A stretch of 64,000 nucleotides of DNA from Geobacillus thermodenitrificans subsp. thermodenitrificans DSM 465 (lineage in GTDB: Bacteria > Bacillota > Bacilli > Bacillales > Anoxybacillaceae), in assembly GCF_000496575.1 (NCBI RefSeq), contig NZ_AYKT01000015.1:1-64000 (forward strand). Direction: 5' to 3'. The position numbers were made by a program, and so were the translations under genes. Below the pieces are notes generated by a model. It worked only from the letters and a program-made list of their open reading frames with translations. It was not told the DNA's origin and ran no database searches. Numbering within the stretch: position 1 is the stretch's first letter; the number at the start of each line of letters is the position of its first letter. This document shows, piece after piece, positions 1-10,479 of the stretch.

Positions 1-30
1 CGCCCCTGCAAGAGTAGGTCGCTGCTAGGC
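1..30 (+). rRNA. rrf: 5S ribosomal RNA, 3' end (partial)
   Basis: The first 30 bases match the conserved 3' part of Bacillaceae 5S rRNA as I remember it: the loop and helix around AGAGTAGGTCGCTGC, followed by the terminal GCTAGGC that pairs with the 5' end of the molecule. The rest of the gene and the rRNA operon lie upstream of the window. An intrinsic terminator follows directly, as expected for the end of an rrn operon. The exact 3' end could be one or two bases off. Confidence 0.85.
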
Positions 31-34
31 AGGC

Positions 35-70
35 AAAAATGAGGGAGCTATATAGTTCTCTCATTTTTTT
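35..70 (+). terminator. rrn operon intrinsic terminator
   Basis: An A/G-rich arm (AATGAGGGAGCT) pairs through G-U wobbles with AGTTCTCTCATT, with a short loop and a run of seven T. It ends transcription of the rRNA operon just upstream. Confidence 0.8.
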
Positions 71-195
71 GCCTATTTCTCAATGAGTCATTTCTAATGA
101 CGCCATTTTAAATCCTCTCCCCCAAAATGTAAAGCGTGATCATCGTTTCCTAGACCCCCTTTTTCATAAAACGATAGGAAACGGAAACTCGCTAA

Positions 196-232
196 AGGGT
201 GTCCTGCACGGCATGGGACACCCTCTTTTTTT
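196..232 (+). terminator. Intrinsic terminator, GGTGTCC-type stem
   Basis: AGGGTGTCC (196-204) pairs with GGACACCCT (216-224), followed by CTTTTTTTAT on the plus strand. It backs up the rrn terminator and also lies just beyond the stop of the minus-strand hsp20 gene, although the minus-strand U-tract is weak. The same stem core recurs at two other gene ends in this window. Confidence 0.75.
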
Positions 233-287
233 ATCTCACGGTAATAAGAACAAAGCGACGACTGCTCTATTTTGATTGGGAGGGGCG

Positions 288-731
288 TTACTTGCTTTTT
301 TTAATGATAATTTTCTTTTTCTGCTCTTCTGGGATGAGCCGATGCAGGTGGATGAACAAGAGGCCGTTATGGTATGTTGCTTCAATGCGGTCTGCCTTGA
401 CAGGGAATGGCAAGGGGATCATTTTTTCGAATTGACCTTGAAAAATGCCTTCTTCCACTAAATCAAATCCTTGAAAATTCAAGTTGATCATCGCTTTTAC
501 TTCCAGTGTTTTGTACGATACATACACTTCGGCATCTTCGATTTTTTCTAGCCCCGGGAGGCTGATGACAATGAGCAGTTCGTTGTCTTTTTTGTAAATG
601 TTCATACCCGAAGACGATTTATTGGATGATGACAAAAACGGTTGGATGTTTCCCCAAAAGTCGTTTTGGAAAAATTGCTGCCAATGTTTTGTCCAATCGG
701 AAAACGGTGTGAACGGGTTTTCATTGGCCAT
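288..731 (-). CDS. Hsp20/alpha-crystallin family small heat shock protein
   Basis: 147 residues. Small heat shock proteins are ATP-independent holdases that bind unfolding proteins in the cytoplasm; some Bacillus members (CotM, CotP) are spore proteins. The alpha-crystallin domain spans about residues 42-140: the Y-K-K-D-N-E-L-L-I-V-I-S-L-P-G stretch is a typical domain start, and H-N-G-L-L-F-I-H-L matches the conserved C-terminal G-x-L element. The N-terminal part is rich in Phe and Trp, and the C-terminus is a lysine-rich tail. The ATG is preceded by GGAGGAGGGAGACGCT, a strong ribosome site that fixes the start. It is monocistronic and divergent from the purine operon. Family call is firm; which paralogue it is remains unclear. 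Confidence 0.8.
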   Translation of the reverse strand: MANENPFTPFSDWTKHWQQFFQNDFWGNIQPFLSSSNKSSSGMNIYKKDNELLIVISLPGLEKIEDAEVYVSYKTLEVKAMINLNFQGFDLVEEGIFQGQFEKMIPLPFPVKADRIEATYHNGLLFIHLHRLIPEEQKKKIIIKKSK

Positions 732-794
732 AGCGTCTCCCTCCTCCGCTCATTCATCATATGCCTTCCCATTCGTTTGGTGATTCGGAAAACA

Positions 795-828
795 CGAACA
801 TTCCTGTTTTTATAATATAGAATGTTCG
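795..828. promoter_or_regulatory. Pair of PurR boxes (inverted) upstream of the pur operon
   Basis: CGAACATT (795-802) and its reverse complement AATGTTCG (821-828) are separated by 18 bp and sit just upstream of the -35 element. Bacillus PurR binds two inverted boxes with a central CGAA/TTCG core at about this spacing and represses purine genes, with PRPP as the relieving signal. Position, orientation and core all fit. Confidence 0.8.
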
Positions 829-836
829 ATTTTACC

Positions 837-866
837 TTGACATTTTGTCAAAAATCCTGCTAATAT
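837..866 (+). promoter_or_regulatory. Sigma-A promoter of the pur operon
   Basis: TTGACA (837-842), 18-bp spacer, TAATAT (861-866). It lies between the PurR boxes and the riboswitch, so transcripts start a short way upstream of the aptamer. Confidence 0.75.
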
Positions 867-894
867 AAAATTAACTTCATAGCGTACAAAAAAA

Positions 895-967
895 TCCCTC
901 ATATAATTTTGGGAATATGGCCCAAAAGTCTCTACCCAATAACCGTAAATTATTGGACTATGAGGGA
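895..967 (+). ncRNA. Purine riboswitch aptamer, guanine class
   Basis: The P1 helix is formed by TCCCTCATA (895-903) and TATGAGGGA (959-967). Inside it are the conserved J1/2 TATAAT, a GGG-ATATGG-CCC type P2 hairpin with its loop, the J2/3 core GTCTCTACC, the P3 hairpin with the CCGTAAAT loop, and J3/1 ACTAT. The J3/1 pyrimidine that sets specificity is C (ACTAT, not ATTAT), which indicates guanine/hypoxanthine rather than adenine. It precedes purE and is followed by a competing terminator. Confidence 0.93.
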
Positions 968-1010
968 AAGGATCTGTTTTGGCTTTTTTCTCATCGACAA
1001 ATTGTGAAAG

Positions 1011-1066
1011 CCCAGAACGATGCTTTCCCTCGCTTAAGATTGGGAATGTATGTTCTGGGTTTTATT
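1011..1066 (+). terminator. Riboswitch expression platform: conditional terminator
   Basis: CCCAGAAC (1011-1018) pairs with GTTCTGGG (1052-1059), followed by TTTTATTG. Inside the long loop, TCCCTC (1026-1031) is complementary to the 3' strand of the aptamer P1 (TGAGGGA, 961-967). Without ligand this pairing could form an antiterminator; with guanine bound P1 is held and the terminator forms. The logic is that of the Bacillus xpt and pur OFF switches. Confidence 0.8.
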
Positions 1067-1096
1067 GTGTTTATTAAAGTTAAGGAGTGGAACGTA

Positions 1097-1585
1097 ATGA
1101 ACCCACTAGTTGGGGTGGTCATGGGAAGCCGTTCAGATTGGGAGACGATGAAGCACGCTTGTGACATTCTTGAAGAATTGGGCGTTCCGTTTGAAAAAAA
1201 AGTTGTGTCGGCGCATCGGACACCGGATGAGATGTTTCGTTATGCGGAAACGGCAGAGGAGCGGGGCATAAAAGTGATTATTGCCGGAGCCGGTGGAGCG
1301 GCTCATTTGCCGGGGATGATTGCAGCGAAAACGACGCTGCCGGTAATCGGAGTGCCGGTGCAGTCAAAAGCATTGAACGGGTTGGATTCGTTACTGTCGA
1401 TCGTGCAAATGCCTGGCGGGGTGCCGGTGGCAACAGTGGCGATTGGCAAAGCAGGAGCGACCAACGCAGGTTTGCTCGCGGTGTCGATCGTTGGGCTGTT
1501 TGAGCCGCGCTATATGGAAGCGCTCAAGGCGCGGAGAGAAGCGATTCGAAAACAAGTAGTGGAAAGCAGTGATCAACTTGACTAA
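1097..1585 (+). CDS. purE: N5-carboxyaminoimidazole ribonucleotide mutase
   Basis: 162 residues. Class I PurE moves the carboxyl group of N5-CAIR to C4 to give CAIR in IMP synthesis; PurK, next in line, makes N5-CAIR. Visible signatures: G-S-R-S-D-W near the N-terminus (phosphate binding), S-A-H-R-T-P (catalytic His region), [12 protein letters not shown]. The reading frame is open back to 917, but that stretch is the riboswitch; the start is the ATG at 1097, preceded by AAGGAGTGG. It overlaps the purK start by 17 bases. First gene of the twelve-gene operon. Confidence 0.97.
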   Translation: MNPLVGVVMGSRSDWETMKHACDILEELGVPFEKKVVSAHRTPDEMFRYAETAEERGIKVIIAGAGGAAHLPGMIAAKTTLPVIGVPVQSKALNGLDSLLSIVQMPGGVPVATVAIGKAGATNAGLLAVSIVGLFEPRYMEALKARREAIRKQVVESSDQLD

Positions 1586-2726
1586 GCGACGGATTGTTCC
1601 GGGGCAGACGATCGGCATTATTGGCGGTGGACAACTGGGACGGATGATGGCTCTCGCGGCGCGCGAGATGGGGTTTCGCATTGCGGTTCTCGATCCAACG
1701 CCCGGCTCCCCGTGCGGACAGGTGGCTGATGTGGAAATCACCGCACCGTACCACGATTTGAATGCTATTGCCGAACTGGCGCGCGTTAGCCATATCATTA
1801 CGTACGAGTTTGAAAACATCGATGCACGGGCGCTTGAGTGGCTTGAGGAAAACGCCTATGTCCCGCAAGGAAGCCGATTGCTTGCAGTGACGCAAGATCG
1901 GGCGCTCGAGAAGGCGGCGATTGTAGAAGCTGGCTTGCCGGTGGCACCGTATGCCGAAGTGAATGGATGGGATGAGTTGGAACAGGCCGTTAGGACGATC
2001 GGTTTTCCGTGCGTGTTAAAAACGCGACGCGGTGGTTATGACGGCAAAGGGCAATATGTGCTGCGGGGAGAAAGGGATTTAGCCAAAGCAGCAGAGCTAT
2101 TTGACTTTGGTCCGTGTATTTTAGAAGGTTGGGTGTCGTTTGTGAAGGAAATGTCAGTCATTGTCGCCCGCAATGGCGATGGGGAGACGGCCGTTTTTCC
2201 GGTGGCAGAAAACATTCATGTCGAGAACATTTTGCATCAAACGATCGTTCCAGCTCGCATCCCGGAACATGTCGAGGAACGGGCGATCCGTTACGCAAAG
2301 ACATTGGCAACATCGTTTTCACTCGTCGGGACGTTGGCGGTGGAAATGTTTTTGACAGAAGATGGGGAAATTTATATTAATGAGCTAGCCCCTAGACCGC
2401 ACAACTCGGGTCATTATACAATCAATGCATGTGCCACGTCTCAATTCGCTCAGCACATCCGTGCTGTCTGCAACTGGCCGCTTGGGTCGACCGAATTGTT
2501 GAAGCCGGCCGTAATGGTCAATATTTTAGGCGAGCACGTCGAGTCGATTATTCGACAAATTGATGCGTTTGCTGGCGCGACCTATGTCCATCTTTACGGC
2601 AAACACGAAGCGAAGCCGAAGCGAAAGATGGGCCATGTGACCGTGTTGGCGGACAATGTGGATGAGGCGCTGGCGAGATTGGAGTCGTGGCAAATTTGGC
2701 ATGATCGGAGGCTAGAACGAGTATGA
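1569..2726 (+). CDS. purK: N5-carboxyaminoimidazole ribonucleotide synthase
   Basis: 385 residues, usual for the family. ATP-grasp enzyme that carboxylates AIR with bicarbonate and ATP to form N5-CAIR for PurE. The N-terminal [11 protein letters not shown] motif forms the nucleotide-like fold, [13 protein letters not shown] is the ATP-grasp glycine loop, and [14 protein letters not shown] is the metal-binding/active-site signature. The start is a GTG inside the end of purE; a TTG three codons later is possible. Its stop overlaps the purB ATG (ATGA), indicating translational coupling. Confidence 0.96.
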   Translation: MINLTKRRIVPGQTIGIIGGGQLGRMMALAAREMGFRIAVLDPTPGSPCGQVADVEITAPYHDLNAIAELARVSHIITYEFENIDARALEWLEENAYVPQGSRLLAVTQDRALEKAAIVEAGLPVAPYAEVNGWDELEQAVRTIGFPCVLKTRRGGYDGKGQYVLRGERDLAKAAELFDFGPCILEGWVSFVKEMSVIVARNGDGETAVFPVAENIHVENILHQTIVPARIPEHVEERAIRYAKTLATSFSLVGTLAVEMFLTEDGEIYINELAPRPHNSGHYTINACATSQFAQHIRAVCNWPLGSTELLKPAVMVNILGEHVESIIRQIDAFAGATYVHLYGKHEAKPKRKMGHVTVLADNVDEALARLESWQIWHDRRLERV

Positions 2727-4018
2727 TTGAACGCTACACAAGACCCGAAATGGGAGCCATTTGGACAGAGGAAAACCGCTTTAAGGCGTGGCTTGAGGTG
2801 GAATTGCTTGCGTGCGAGGCGTGGGCCGAGCTTGGTGTCATTCCGAAAGAAGATGTCCGCCGCCTACGGGAAAACGCGTCATTTGACATTCATCGCATTA
2901 AAGAAATCGAGGAAGAAACGCGCCATGATGTTGTCGCGTTCACCCGCGCTGTTTCTGAGACGCTTGGCGAAGAGCGCAAGTGGGTACACTACGGGCTTAC
3001 ATCGACAGACGTCGTCGACACGGCGCTCGGCTATTTATTAAAGCAGGCGAACACGATTTTGAGGCGCGATTTAGAAAACTTTATCCAAGTGCTGAAAGAA
3101 AAAGCGCTTGAACATAAATATACGGTCATGATGGGGCGCACGCATGGCGTTCATGCGGAACCGACGACGTTCGGATTAAAACTGGCGCTCTGGTATGCGG
3201 AAATGAAACGGAATTTGGAGCGGTTCGAGCAAGCAGCGAAGATGGTCGAAGTCGGGAAAATTTCCGGCGCTGTTGGAACGTATGCCAACATTGATCCATT
3301 TGTCGAACAATATGTGTGCGAGAAGCTCGGGTTAACGCCAGCGCCAATTTCGACGCAAACGCTCCAGCGCGACCGCCACGCTTACTACATGGCTACGCTC
3401 GCACTCATTGCGACATCGATTGAAAAATTCGCCGTTGAGATTCGCGGTTTGCAAAAAAGCGAAGTGCGCGAAGTCGAGGAGTTTTTCGCCAAGGGGCAAA
3501 AAGGCTCATCAGCGATGCCGCATAAGCGCAACCCGATCGGCTCGGAAAACATGACCGGCATGGCACGCGTCATTCGTGGGTATATGGTGACGGCTTATGA
3601 AAATGTGCCGCTTTGGCATGAACGTGACATTTCCCACTCGTCAGCTGAGCGCATCATTTTACCGGATGCGACGATCGCACTGAACTATATGTTGAACCGA
3701 TTCGCTAACATTGTGAAAAACTTGCTTGTGTATCCGGAAAATATGAAGAAAAATATGGAGCGCACATTCGGCCTCATTTACTCACAACGCGTCTTGCTCG
3801 CTTTGATCGACAAAGGGATGACGCGTGAAGCAGCGTACGATTTAGTGCAGCCGAAGGCGATGGAAGCGTGGGAAAAGCAAGTTCCGTTCCGCTCTCTTCT
3901 CGAAGCGGATGAGCGGATTACAAGCCAGTTGACGAAAGAAGAACTCGACGATTGCTTTGATTACCGCCACCATTTGAAACATGTTGATACGATTTTTGCC
4001 CGCTTAGGATTAGAGTAA
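2723..4018 (+). CDS. purB: Adenylosuccinate lyase
   Basis: 431 residues. Works twice in purine synthesis: SAICAR to AICAR plus fumarate, and adenylosuccinate to AMP plus fumarate. It belongs to the fumarase/aspartase superfamily, whose signature is seen at about residues 258-275 as [10 protein letters not shown]. The T-S-T-D-V-V-D-T-A segment near residue 95 and [10 protein letters not shown] near 140 hold further catalytic residues. Starts 4 bases inside purK. A 73-base spacer follows before purC, the largest internal gap of the first half of the operon. Confidence 0.97.
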   Translation: MIERYTRPEMGAIWTEENRFKAWLEVELLACEAWAELGVIPKEDVRRLRENASFDIHRIKEIEEETRHDVVAFTRAVSETLGEERKWVHYGLTSTDVVDTALGYLLKQANTILRRDLENFIQVLKEKALEHKYTVMMGRTHGVHAEPTTFGLKLALWYAEMKRNLERFEQAAKMVEVGKISGAVGTYANIDPFVEQYVCEKLGLTPAPISTQTLQRDRHAYYMATLALIATSIEKFAVEIRGLQKSEVREVEEFFAKGQKGSSAMPHKRNPIGSENMTGMARVIRGYMVTAYENVPLWHERDISHSSAERIILPDATIALNYMLNRFANIVKNLLVYPENMKKNMERTFGLIYSQRVLLALIDKGMTREAAYDLVQPKAMEAWEKQVPFRSLLEADERITSQLTKEELDDCFDYRHHLKHVDTIFARLGLE

Positions 4019-4091
4019 GTGACAACCGGCTGGTTCTAATGCCGGCCGGTTACACAAAAAATTTTCAATATTCTGTACCACGGAGGCTTGG

Positions 4092-4823
4092 ATGATGCCG
4101 ACAAAACAACAGCTGCTGTATGAAGGGAAAGCGAAAAAAATTTACGCGACTGACGAGGCAGATGTACTTTGGGTTGAGTACAAAGACAGCGCCACCGCAT
4201 TTAACGGAGAGAAAAAGGCGACGATCACCGGCAAAGGGCGGCTCAATAACGAGATTTCTAGTTTATTGTTTATGAAATTGCAAGAAGCAGGCGTTGCCAA
4301 CCATTTTATTCAAAAGCTGTCGCCCACCGAGCAGCTTGTCAAAAGCGTGACGATTATTCCTCTTGAAGTCGTCGTCCGTAACGTCGTGGCCGGGAGTTTG
4401 GCGAAGCGGATTGGCTTGGCGGAAGGGACGCCTCTCGAAGTGCCGCTTGTCGAGTTTTACTACAAAAACGATGACCTTGGCGACCCATTACTGTTAGAAG
4501 ACCATATCACGATTTTGAAGCTTGCCAGCCGCGAGGAGATCGCCCAACTGAAAAGTGAAGCGCTGAAAGTGAACGACGTATTGCGCGCCCATTTTGCCGA
4601 GCGAAAAGTGAGATTAATTGATTTTAAGCTTGAGTTCGGCCGCACGACGGACGGTGCCATCCTCTTAGCGGATGAGGTTTCGCCGGATACGTGCCGGCTT
4701 TGGGACGCCGAGACGAATGAGAAACTGGATAAAGACGTGTTCCGTCGCGACCTTGGTAGTTTAACAGAGGCGTACGAAGTCATTTTACAACGGTTAGGGG
4801 GAGAATCGGCATGTATAAAGTAA
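4092..4823 (+). CDS. purC: Phosphoribosylaminoimidazole-succinocarboxamide (SAICAR) synthase
   Basis: 243 residues. Condenses CAIR with aspartate using ATP to give SAICAR, the substrate of the upstream PurB. Motifs: [10 protein letters not shown] near the start, [12 protein letters not shown] (signature 1) near residue 95, and L-I-D-F-K-L-E-F-G (signature 2) near 176. Two consecutive ATGs open the frame after a GGAGGCTTGG ribosome site; either could be used. The 3' end overlaps purS by 13 bases. Confidence 0.96.
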   Translation: MMPTKQQLLYEGKAKKIYATDEADVLWVEYKDSATAFNGEKKATITGKGRLNNEISSLLFMKLQEAGVANHFIQKLSPTEQLVKSVTIIPLEVVVRNVVAGSLAKRIGLAEGTPLEVPLVEFYYKNDDLGDPLLLEDHITILKLASREEIAQLKSEALKVNDVLRAHFAERKVRLIDFKLEFGRTTDGAILLADEVSPDTCRLWDAETNEKLDKDVFRRDLGSLTEAYEVILQRLGGESACIK

Positions 4824-5065
4824 AAGTGTATGTGACGTTGCGTGAGAGTGTGTTAGATCCGCAAGGGACAGCGGTGAAAGGGGCGCTGCACAGCTTGTCG
4901 TATACGGAGGTGAAAGACGTAAGGATCGGCAAGTTTATGGAGCTTGTCATTGAAGATACCAGTCGCGATATCGATAAGCTTGTTCGTGAGATGTGTGAAA
5001 AATTGTTGTCTAACCCGGTCATTGAAGACTATCGCTATGAAATTGAGGAGGCCGTCGCCCGATGA
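4811..5065 (+). CDS. purS: FGAM synthase subunit PurS
   Basis: 84 residues. Small dimeric subunit that holds PurQ and the short PurL together in the three-part FGAM synthase of Gram-positive bacteria. Typical N-terminal beta strand ([18 protein letters not shown]) and the conserved G-K-F-M-E-L segment. Overlaps purC by 13 bases and its own stop overlaps the purQ ATG, matching the need for equal amounts of the three subunits. Confidence 0.95.
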   Translation: MYKVKVYVTLRESVLDPQGTAVKGALHSLSYTEVKDVRIGKFMELVIEDTSRDIDKLVREMCEKLLSNPVIEDYRYEIEEAVAR

Positions 5066-5748
5066 AGTTTGCCGTCATTGTGTTTCCTGGATCGAATTGT
5101 GATGTCGATATGTACCATGCGATCGCCGATGAACTCGGTGAAGAAGTGGAATACGTTTGGCATGATGAAGAGAATCTCGATCGTTTTGACGCCATTTTGC
5201 TTCCAGGCGGTTTTTCGTATGGAGATTACTTGCGTTCGGGGGCGATCGCCCGTTTTTCCAAGGTGATGGCCGCCGTGAAACAAGCCGCGGAAGCCGGGAA
5301 ACCCGTGCTTGGGGTGTGCAACGGATTTCAAATTTTGCTTGAAGCCGGCTTGCTTCCTGGGGCGATGCGCCGCAACCAAGGACTGAAATTCATTTGCCGG
5401 CCGGTGCAGCTTGTGGTGGAAAACAATGAAACGATGTTTACCTCTGCCTACGGAAAAGACGAAGTGATCACCATTCCGATCGCCCATGGCGAAGGGAACT
5501 ATTATTGCGACGAGCAAACGCTCAATCGCCTCGTCGAAAACCGGCAAATCGTCTTCCGCTATCATGGGGAAAACCCGAACGGTAGCTTGGCGGATATTGC
5601 TGGCATCGTCAATGAGCGCGGTAATGTACTTGGTATGATGCCGCATCCGGAGCGGGCCGTCGACGCCTTGCTCGGCAGCGCGGACGGACTGAAACTATTC
5701 CGATCGATCGTCAACTATTGGAGGGAGACGCATGTCGTTACTGCTTGA
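5062..5748 (+). CDS. purQ: FGAM synthase glutaminase subunit PurQ
   Basis: 228 residues. Class I glutamine amidotransferase that releases ammonia from glutamine and channels it to PurL. The nucleophile is Cys86 in G-V-C-N-G-F-Q-I-L; the His-Glu pair of the triad is in M-P-H-P-E-R (about His194/Glu196). The N-terminal F-P-G-S-N-C-D-V-D segment is typical of PurQ. Overlaps purS by 4 bases and purL by 17 bases. Confidence 0.97.
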   Translation: MKFAVIVFPGSNCDVDMYHAIADELGEEVEYVWHDEENLDRFDAILLPGGFSYGDYLRSGAIARFSKVMAAVKQAAEAGKPVLGVCNGFQILLEAGLLPGAMRRNQGLKFICRPVQLVVENNETMFTSAYGKDEVITIPIAHGEGNYYCDEQTLNRLVENRQIVFRYHGENPNGSLADIAGIVNERGNVLGMMPHPERAVDALLGSADGLKLFRSIVNYWRETHVVTA

Positions 5749-7960
5749 GCCGAATGCGGCAATGATTAAAGAACAAAAATTGTATCGTGAAATGGGATTA
5801 ACGGATGAGGAGTTTGCGCGCATTGAAGCGATTTTGGGAAGACTGCCGAACTATACGGAAACGGGTATTTTTTCCGTTATGTGGTCAGAGCATTGCAGCT
5901 ATAAAAACTCCAAACCAGTGTTAAAAAAATTCCCGACCGATGGTCCGCATGTGCTGCAAGGACCAGGTGAAGGTGCGGGGATTGTAGATATCGGCGATGG
6001 GTTGGCGGTGGCGTTTAAAATCGAAAGCCACAACCATCCGTCAGCGATCGAGCCGTATCAGGGGGCGGCGACTGGGGTCGGTGGCATCATCCGCGACGTC
6101 TTTTCGATGGGGGCTCGGCCGATTGCGCTCCTTAACTCGCTTCGATTTGGCGAGTTGACGTCGCCGCGCGTCAAATATTTGTTTGAGCATGTCGTTGCTG
6201 GTATTGCCGGATACGGCAACTGCATCGGTATTCCGACCGTCGGCGGTGAAGTGCAGTTTGATCCGGCGTATGAAGGCAACCCGTTGGTTAACGCCATGTG
6301 TGTCGGCATCATCCGCCATGAAGACATTCAACGTGGTGTCGCGACAGGTGTTGGCAATACAGTTATGTACGTCGGGGCGAAAACGGGTCGCGATGGCATC
6401 CACGGGGCGACGTTTGCATCCGAAGAATTAAGTGAGCAATCGGAAGCAAAACGCCCGGCCGTGCAAGTTGGCGATCCGTTTATGGAGAAACTGCTGCTTG
6501 AAGCGTGTCTAGAAGCGGTTAAGTCCGACGCGCTAGTCGGCATTCAAGATATGGGCGCCGCTGGATTGACGAGCTCGTCCGCTGAGATGGCAAGCAAAGG
6601 CGGCTTCGGCATTGAAATGAATTTAGATCTCGTTCCGCAGCGCGAGACGGGCATGACGCCATACGAAATGATGTTGTCCGAATCACAGGAACGGATGCTG
6701 CTTGTTGTCGAGCAAGGACGGGAAGAGGAGATCGCAGCGATTTTTGCGAAATACGGTTTGGAAGCAAAAGCGATCGGTAAAGTGACTGATGATAAAATGC
6801 TCCGCCTGTTTTTCCACGGTGAAGTGGTGGCAGAAATTCCGGTTGATGCGTTGGCAAAAGACGCACCGGTATATCATAAGCCGTCGGCAGAGCCGGATTA
6901 TTATCGCGAATTTCAAGCGATGCCGACATATATTCCGCAAATTGAGGATTACAACCGGACGTTGCTTGGGCTGTTGGCGCAACCGACCATCGCTAGCAAG
7001 GAATGGGTGTATGACCAGTATGACTACATGGTGCGGACGAACACAGTCGTTGCACCAGGGTCGGACGCGGCAGTCGTGCGCATTCGCGGCACGAACAAGG
7101 CGCTTGCGCTCACCACGGACTGCAACTCGCGCTATTTGTACTTGGATCCGGAAATGGGCGGGAAAATTGCCGTCGCCGAGGCGGCGCGCAACGTCGTTTG
7201 CTCCGGGGCGAAACCGCTCGCCATTACAGATTGCCTCAACTTCGGCAATCCGGAAAAGCCGGACATCTTTTGGCAGCTCGAAAAGGCGGTTGACGGAATG
7301 AGCGAAGCGTGCCGAACGCTCGGAACACCGGTTGTGAGCGGCAACGTCTCGCTTTACAACGAAACGAACGGCGAAGCCGTATATCCGACACCGGTCGTCG
7401 GTATGGTTGGGCTCGTTGATGACCTTTCTCATGTAACGACCCAGCCGTTTAAGCAAGCGGGCGATTTGATTTATGTGATCGGTGAGGCGAAGCCGGAGTT
7501 TGGCGGCAGTGAGTTGCAAAAATGGCTGGAAGGTCGCATTTTTGGAAAAGCGCCAGAACTCGATTTGGCGGTCGAAGCAAGCCGCCAGCGTCAGTTGCTA
7601 ACCGCGATTCGCGCTGGGGTCGTGGCGTCAGCACATGATGTCGCTGAAGGCGGATTGGCGGTTGCGCTCGCTGAATGTGTCATCGGCGCTTCTGGGTTAG
7701 GTGCGAACGTGACGGTCAGCGGCGATCTTGTGAGTGAACTATTCAGCGAAACGCAGTCTCGCTTTGTGGTTTCGGTGAAAAAAGAACATCAGGAAGCATT
7801 TGAGCAGCTCGTAGAAGCGAAATTAATCGGTGAAGTGACCAATGACAGCATACTGACAGTAAACGGGGAACATGGGGGAACGGTTATTCGCCTTTCGGTC
7901 GACGAAATGCGAAACGTCTGGAAAGGGGCTATTCCATGCTTGCTGAAATCAAAGGATTGA
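5732..7960 (+). CDS. purL: FGAM synthase large subunit, small-type PurL
   Basis: 742 residues, the short PurL that needs separate PurS and PurQ (the fused enterobacterial type is about 1300). It converts FGAR plus ammonia and ATP to FGAM. Visible motifs: the [20 protein letters not shown] catalytic/ATP region near residue 95, and a second AIRS-like half starting near residue 420 with repeated glycine-rich loops. Overlaps purQ at the start and purF at the end (25 bases). Confidence 0.97.
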   Translation: MSLLLEPNAAMIKEQKLYREMGLTDEEFARIEAILGRLPNYTETGIFSVMWSEHCSYKNSKPVLKKFPTDGPHVLQGPGEGAGIVDIGDGLAVAFKIESHNHPSAIEPYQGAATGVGGIIRDVFSMGARPIALLNSLRFGELTSPRVKYLFEHVVAGIAGYGNCIGIPTVGGEVQFDPAYEGNPLVNAMCVGIIRHEDIQRGVATGVGNTVMYVGAKTGRDGIHGATFASEELSEQSEAKRPAVQVGDPFMEKLLLEACLEAVKSDALVGIQDMGAAGLTSSSAEMASKGGFGIEMNLDLVPQRETGMTPYEMMLSESQERMLLVVEQGREEEIAAIFAKYGLEAKAIGKVTDDKMLRLFFHGEVVAEIPVDALAKDAPVYHKPSAEPDYYREFQAMPTYIPQIEDYNRTLLGLLAQPTIASKEWVYDQYDYMVRTNTVVAPGSDAAVVRIRGTNKALALTTDCNSRYLYLDPEMGGKIAVAEAARNVVCSGAKPLAITDCLNFGNPEKPDIFWQLEKAVDGMSEACRTLGTPVVSGNVSLYNETNGEAVYPTPVVGMVGLVDDLSHVTTQPFKQAGDLIYVIGEAKPEFGGSELQKWLEGRIFGKAPELDLAVEASRQRQLLTAIRAGVVASAHDVAEGGLAVALAECVIGASGLGANVTVSGDLVSELFSETQSRFVVSVKKEHQEAFEQLVEAKLIGEVTNDSILTVNGEHGGTVIRLSVDEMRNVWKGAIPCLLKSKD

Positions 7961-9348
7961 ACGAGGAGTGCGGCATTTTCGGCATTTGGGGGCATGAGGA
8001 CGCCGCTAGGCTTACCTATTACGGGCTCCACAGCTTGCAGCACCGCGGCCAAGAAGGAGCGGGCATCGTGGTGGCGAGCGGCGGAAACTTATTCGGTCAT
8101 AAAGGACTCGGTTTGGTGACAGAGGTGTTTCAAAGCGACACGTTTGATGCGCTTCACGGGTCGGCGGCGATCGGCCATGTCCGCTATTCGACGGCAGGCG
8201 GGGGCGGCTATGAGAACGTCCAGCCGCTCCTGTTCCGCTCACAGACTGGCTCGATGGCGCTCGCCCATAACGGCAACTTGACGAACGCTATCGATCTGAA
8301 GCTCTCGCTCGAAGCGCAAGGAAGCATTTTTCAGACGACATCGGATACGGAAGTGTTCGCCCATCTTATCCGTCGCAGCCAAGCGCCAACGTTTGTCGGA
8401 CAAATGAAAGAGGCGCTCAGCCAGATTGAAGGAGCGTTTGCGTTTTTATTGCTGACGGAAACGGCGCTTTATGTGGCGCTCGATCCGCACGGATTCCGGC
8501 CATTGTCACTCGGCCGGCTCGGATCAGCGTATGTCGTCGCCTCGGAAACGTGCGCGTTTGATGTCATCGGGGCGACGTACGAGCGCGAAGTGGCTCCGGG
8601 GGAACTGCTTATCATCAGCGGCGAAGGGGTGCGTTCGGAACGATTTGCCCCGGAGCAGCCGCGATCCATTTGCAGCATGGAATACATTTATTTTGCTCGT
8701 CCGGACAGCCATGTTGATGGCATCAACATCCATACAGCCCGGAAAAATTTAGGGAAACAGTTGGCACTTGAGGCGCCAGCTGAAGCCGATATTGTCACTG
8801 GGGTGCCGGACTCAAGCATTTCCGTCGCTATCGGCTATGCCGAAGCGAGTGGCATTCCGTACGAATTGGGGCTCATTAAAAACCGTTATGTAGGTCGGAC
8901 GTTTATTCAGCCGTCACAAGCGTTGCGTGAACAAGGGGTAAAAATGAAGCTGTCGCCGGTGCGCGGTGTTGTCGCTGGCAAGCGGGTTGTCATGGTCGAC
9001 GATTCGATCGTGCGCGGGACGACGAGCCGCCGCATTGTCACAATGCTTCGCGAAGCGGGAGCTTTGGAAGTGCATGTGCGTATCAGTGCGCCGCCGATCA
9101 CCCATCCTTGCTTTTACGGCATTGATACGTCGTCAAAGGAAGAACTGATTGCGGCGAAACATACGGTTGAAGACATCTGCCGCTTAATCGGCGCCGATTC
9201 GTTGGCGTTTATTAGCCAGGAAGGGCTGCTGTCAGCGATCGGTCGCCCTGAAGGCATTCCGCATCGCGGACAATGTTTGGCTTGCTTTACCGGCCAATAC
9301 CCAACCCGGGTCAACCAAACTACTCGGCCTTGCATGACAGTCAAATGA
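7936..9348 (+). CDS. purF: Amidophosphoribosyltransferase
   Basis: 470 residues. First committed step: PRPP plus glutamine to 5-phosphoribosylamine. The Bacillus-type enzyme is made with an 11-residue propeptide; here Cys12 follows N-E-E and begins C-G-I-F-G, so it would become the N-terminal nucleophile after cleavage. The PRPP-binding motif is [14 protein letters not shown], and the C-terminal C-L-A-C is part of the set of cysteines that bind the oxygen-sensitive 4Fe-4S cluster in this class. Starts 25 bases inside purL. Confidence 0.97.
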   Translation: MLAEIKGLNEECGIFGIWGHEDAARLTYYGLHSLQHRGQEGAGIVVASGGNLFGHKGLGLVTEVFQSDTFDALHGSAAIGHVRYSTAGGGGYENVQPLLFRSQTGSMALAHNGNLTNAIDLKLSLEAQGSIFQTTSDTEVFAHLIRRSQAPTFVGQMKEALSQIEGAFAFLLLTETALYVALDPHGFRPLSLGRLGSAYVVASETCAFDVIGATYEREVAPGELLIISGEGVRSERFAPEQPRSICSMEYIYFARPDSHVDGINIHTARKNLGKQLALEAPAEADIVTGVPDSSISVAIGYAEASGIPYELGLIKNRYVGRTFIQPSQALREQGVKMKLSPVRGVVAGKRVVMVDDSIVRGTTSRRIVTMLREAGALEVHVRISAPPITHPCFYGIDTSSKEELIAAKHTVEDICRLIGADSLAFISQEGLLSAIGRPEGIPHRGQCLACFTGQYPTRVNQTTRPCMTVK

Positions 9349-9438
9349 TCAGCGCGCTTCAAGTTGGAAGGGGACAACGGACAGCAAGGTGCTTGTCGCA
9401 TGCTTGGGTGCAGCGGGCGAAGAAAAGGGGGATTTAGC

Positions 9439-10479
9439 GTGGCAAAAGCATACAAACAAGCAGGGGTTGACATTGAGGCCGGCTATCAGGCGGTCGCCCT
9501 GATGAAACAGCATGTGCAGAAGACGATGCGTCCGGAAGTGTTGGGCGGGATCGGTGGGTTTGGCGGCTTGTTTGATTTATCGTCGCTTGACTACCGCCAG
9601 CCGGTGCTTGTTTCCGGTACGGATGGCGTCGGGACGAAGCTGAAATTGGCATTTTTGCTTGACCGACACGATACGATCGGCATTGACTGTGTGGCGATGT
9701 GCGTGAATGACATCGTTGTACAAGGGGCGGAACCGCTCTTTTTCCTTGATTATATCGCTTGCGGCAAGGCGGTGCCGGAAAAAATCGCTGCTATCGTCAA
9801 AGGGGTGGCTGACGGCTGCGTCGAAGCTGGCTGTGCCTTGATTGGCGGAGAAACGGCGGAAATGCCGGGAATGTATGCGGAAGACGAGTACGATTTAGCC
9901 GGGTTTGTTGTCGGCATTGCTGAAAAAGAACGGTTGGTGACGGGACAAACGATCCAAGCGGGGGATGTGTTGATTGGACTTCCGTCAAGCGGTCTGCATA
10001 GCAACGGCTACTCGCTGGTACGCCGTATCATTTTCGAACAAGCAAAGCTGTCGCTTGATGAGATTTATGAGCCGCTTGATGTTCCGCTTGGCGAGGAGCT
10101 ACTAAAGCCGACACGCATTTATGCGAAACTGTTGCGTTCGGTGCTTGGACGATTTACGATCAAAGGGATGGCGCATATTACCGGTGGCGGGTTTATCGAA
10201 AACATTCCACGCATGTTGCCACAAGGGCTTGGCGTCCGCATTCAGCGCGGTTCGTGGCCGGTGCTGCCGATTTTTGACTTCCTGCGCGCCAAAGGCAACC
10301 TTGAGGAAGAAGAGATGTTTTCGGTATTTAATATGGGCATTGGCCTCGTGCTCGCTGTCAGCCCAGAAACAGCGGCGCCGCTTGTGCAATGGTTGGACGA
10401 ACAAGACGAGCCGGCCTACATCATTGGAGAAGTGGTGGAAGGAGCAGGCGTGTCGTTTACCGGAGGGAACGAAGCATGA
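9439..10479 (+). CDS. purM: Phosphoribosylformylglycinamidine cyclo-ligase (AIR synthetase)
   Basis: 346 residues with the GTG start chosen here. Converts FGAM to AIR with ATP. Motifs: [10 protein letters not shown] near residue 64, the glycine-rich [11 protein letters not shown] region and [13 protein letters not shown]. The frame is open to 9364, but that extension is low-complexity with no family resemblance, while the GTG at 9439 follows AAAAGGGGGATTTAGC and starts the family-typical [11 protein letters not shown]. Stop overlaps purN ATG. Confidence 0.95.
   Translation: MAKAYKQAGVDIEAGYQAVALMKQHVQKTMRPEVLGGIGGFGGLFDLSSLDYRQPVLVSGTDGVGTKLKLAFLLDRHDTIGIDCVAMCVNDIVVQGAEPLFFLDYIACGKAVPEKIAAIVKGVADGCVEAGCALIGGETAEMPGMYAEDEYDLAGFVVGIAEKERLVTGQTIQAGDVLIGLPSSGLHSNGYSLVRRIIFEQAKLSLDEIYEPLDVPLGEELLKPTRIYAKLLRSVLGRFTIKGMAHITGGGFIENIPRMLPQGLGVRIQRGSWPVLPIFDFLRAKGNLEEEEMFSVFNMGIGLVLAVSPETAAPLVQWLDEQDEPAYIIGEVVEGAGVSFTGGNEA

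Noticed and set aside
917-1096. N-terminal extension of purE
   Set aside because: The DNA is the purine riboswitch and its terminator; purE starts at the ATG at 1097 with a ribosome site.
5035-5646. 203-codon minus-strand frame opposite purQ
   Set aside because: Antisense shadow; no ribosome site or family resemblance.
6683-7519. Long minus-strand frame (278 codons) opposite purL
   Set aside because: It is fully antisense to a well-conserved gene, has no recognisable motif and unusual residue composition (many His, Arg, Cys); typical shadow frame of GC-rich codons.
9364-9438. N-terminal extension of purM
   Set aside because: Does not resemble the family; a GTG at 9439 follows a strong ribosome site and gives the conserved start.
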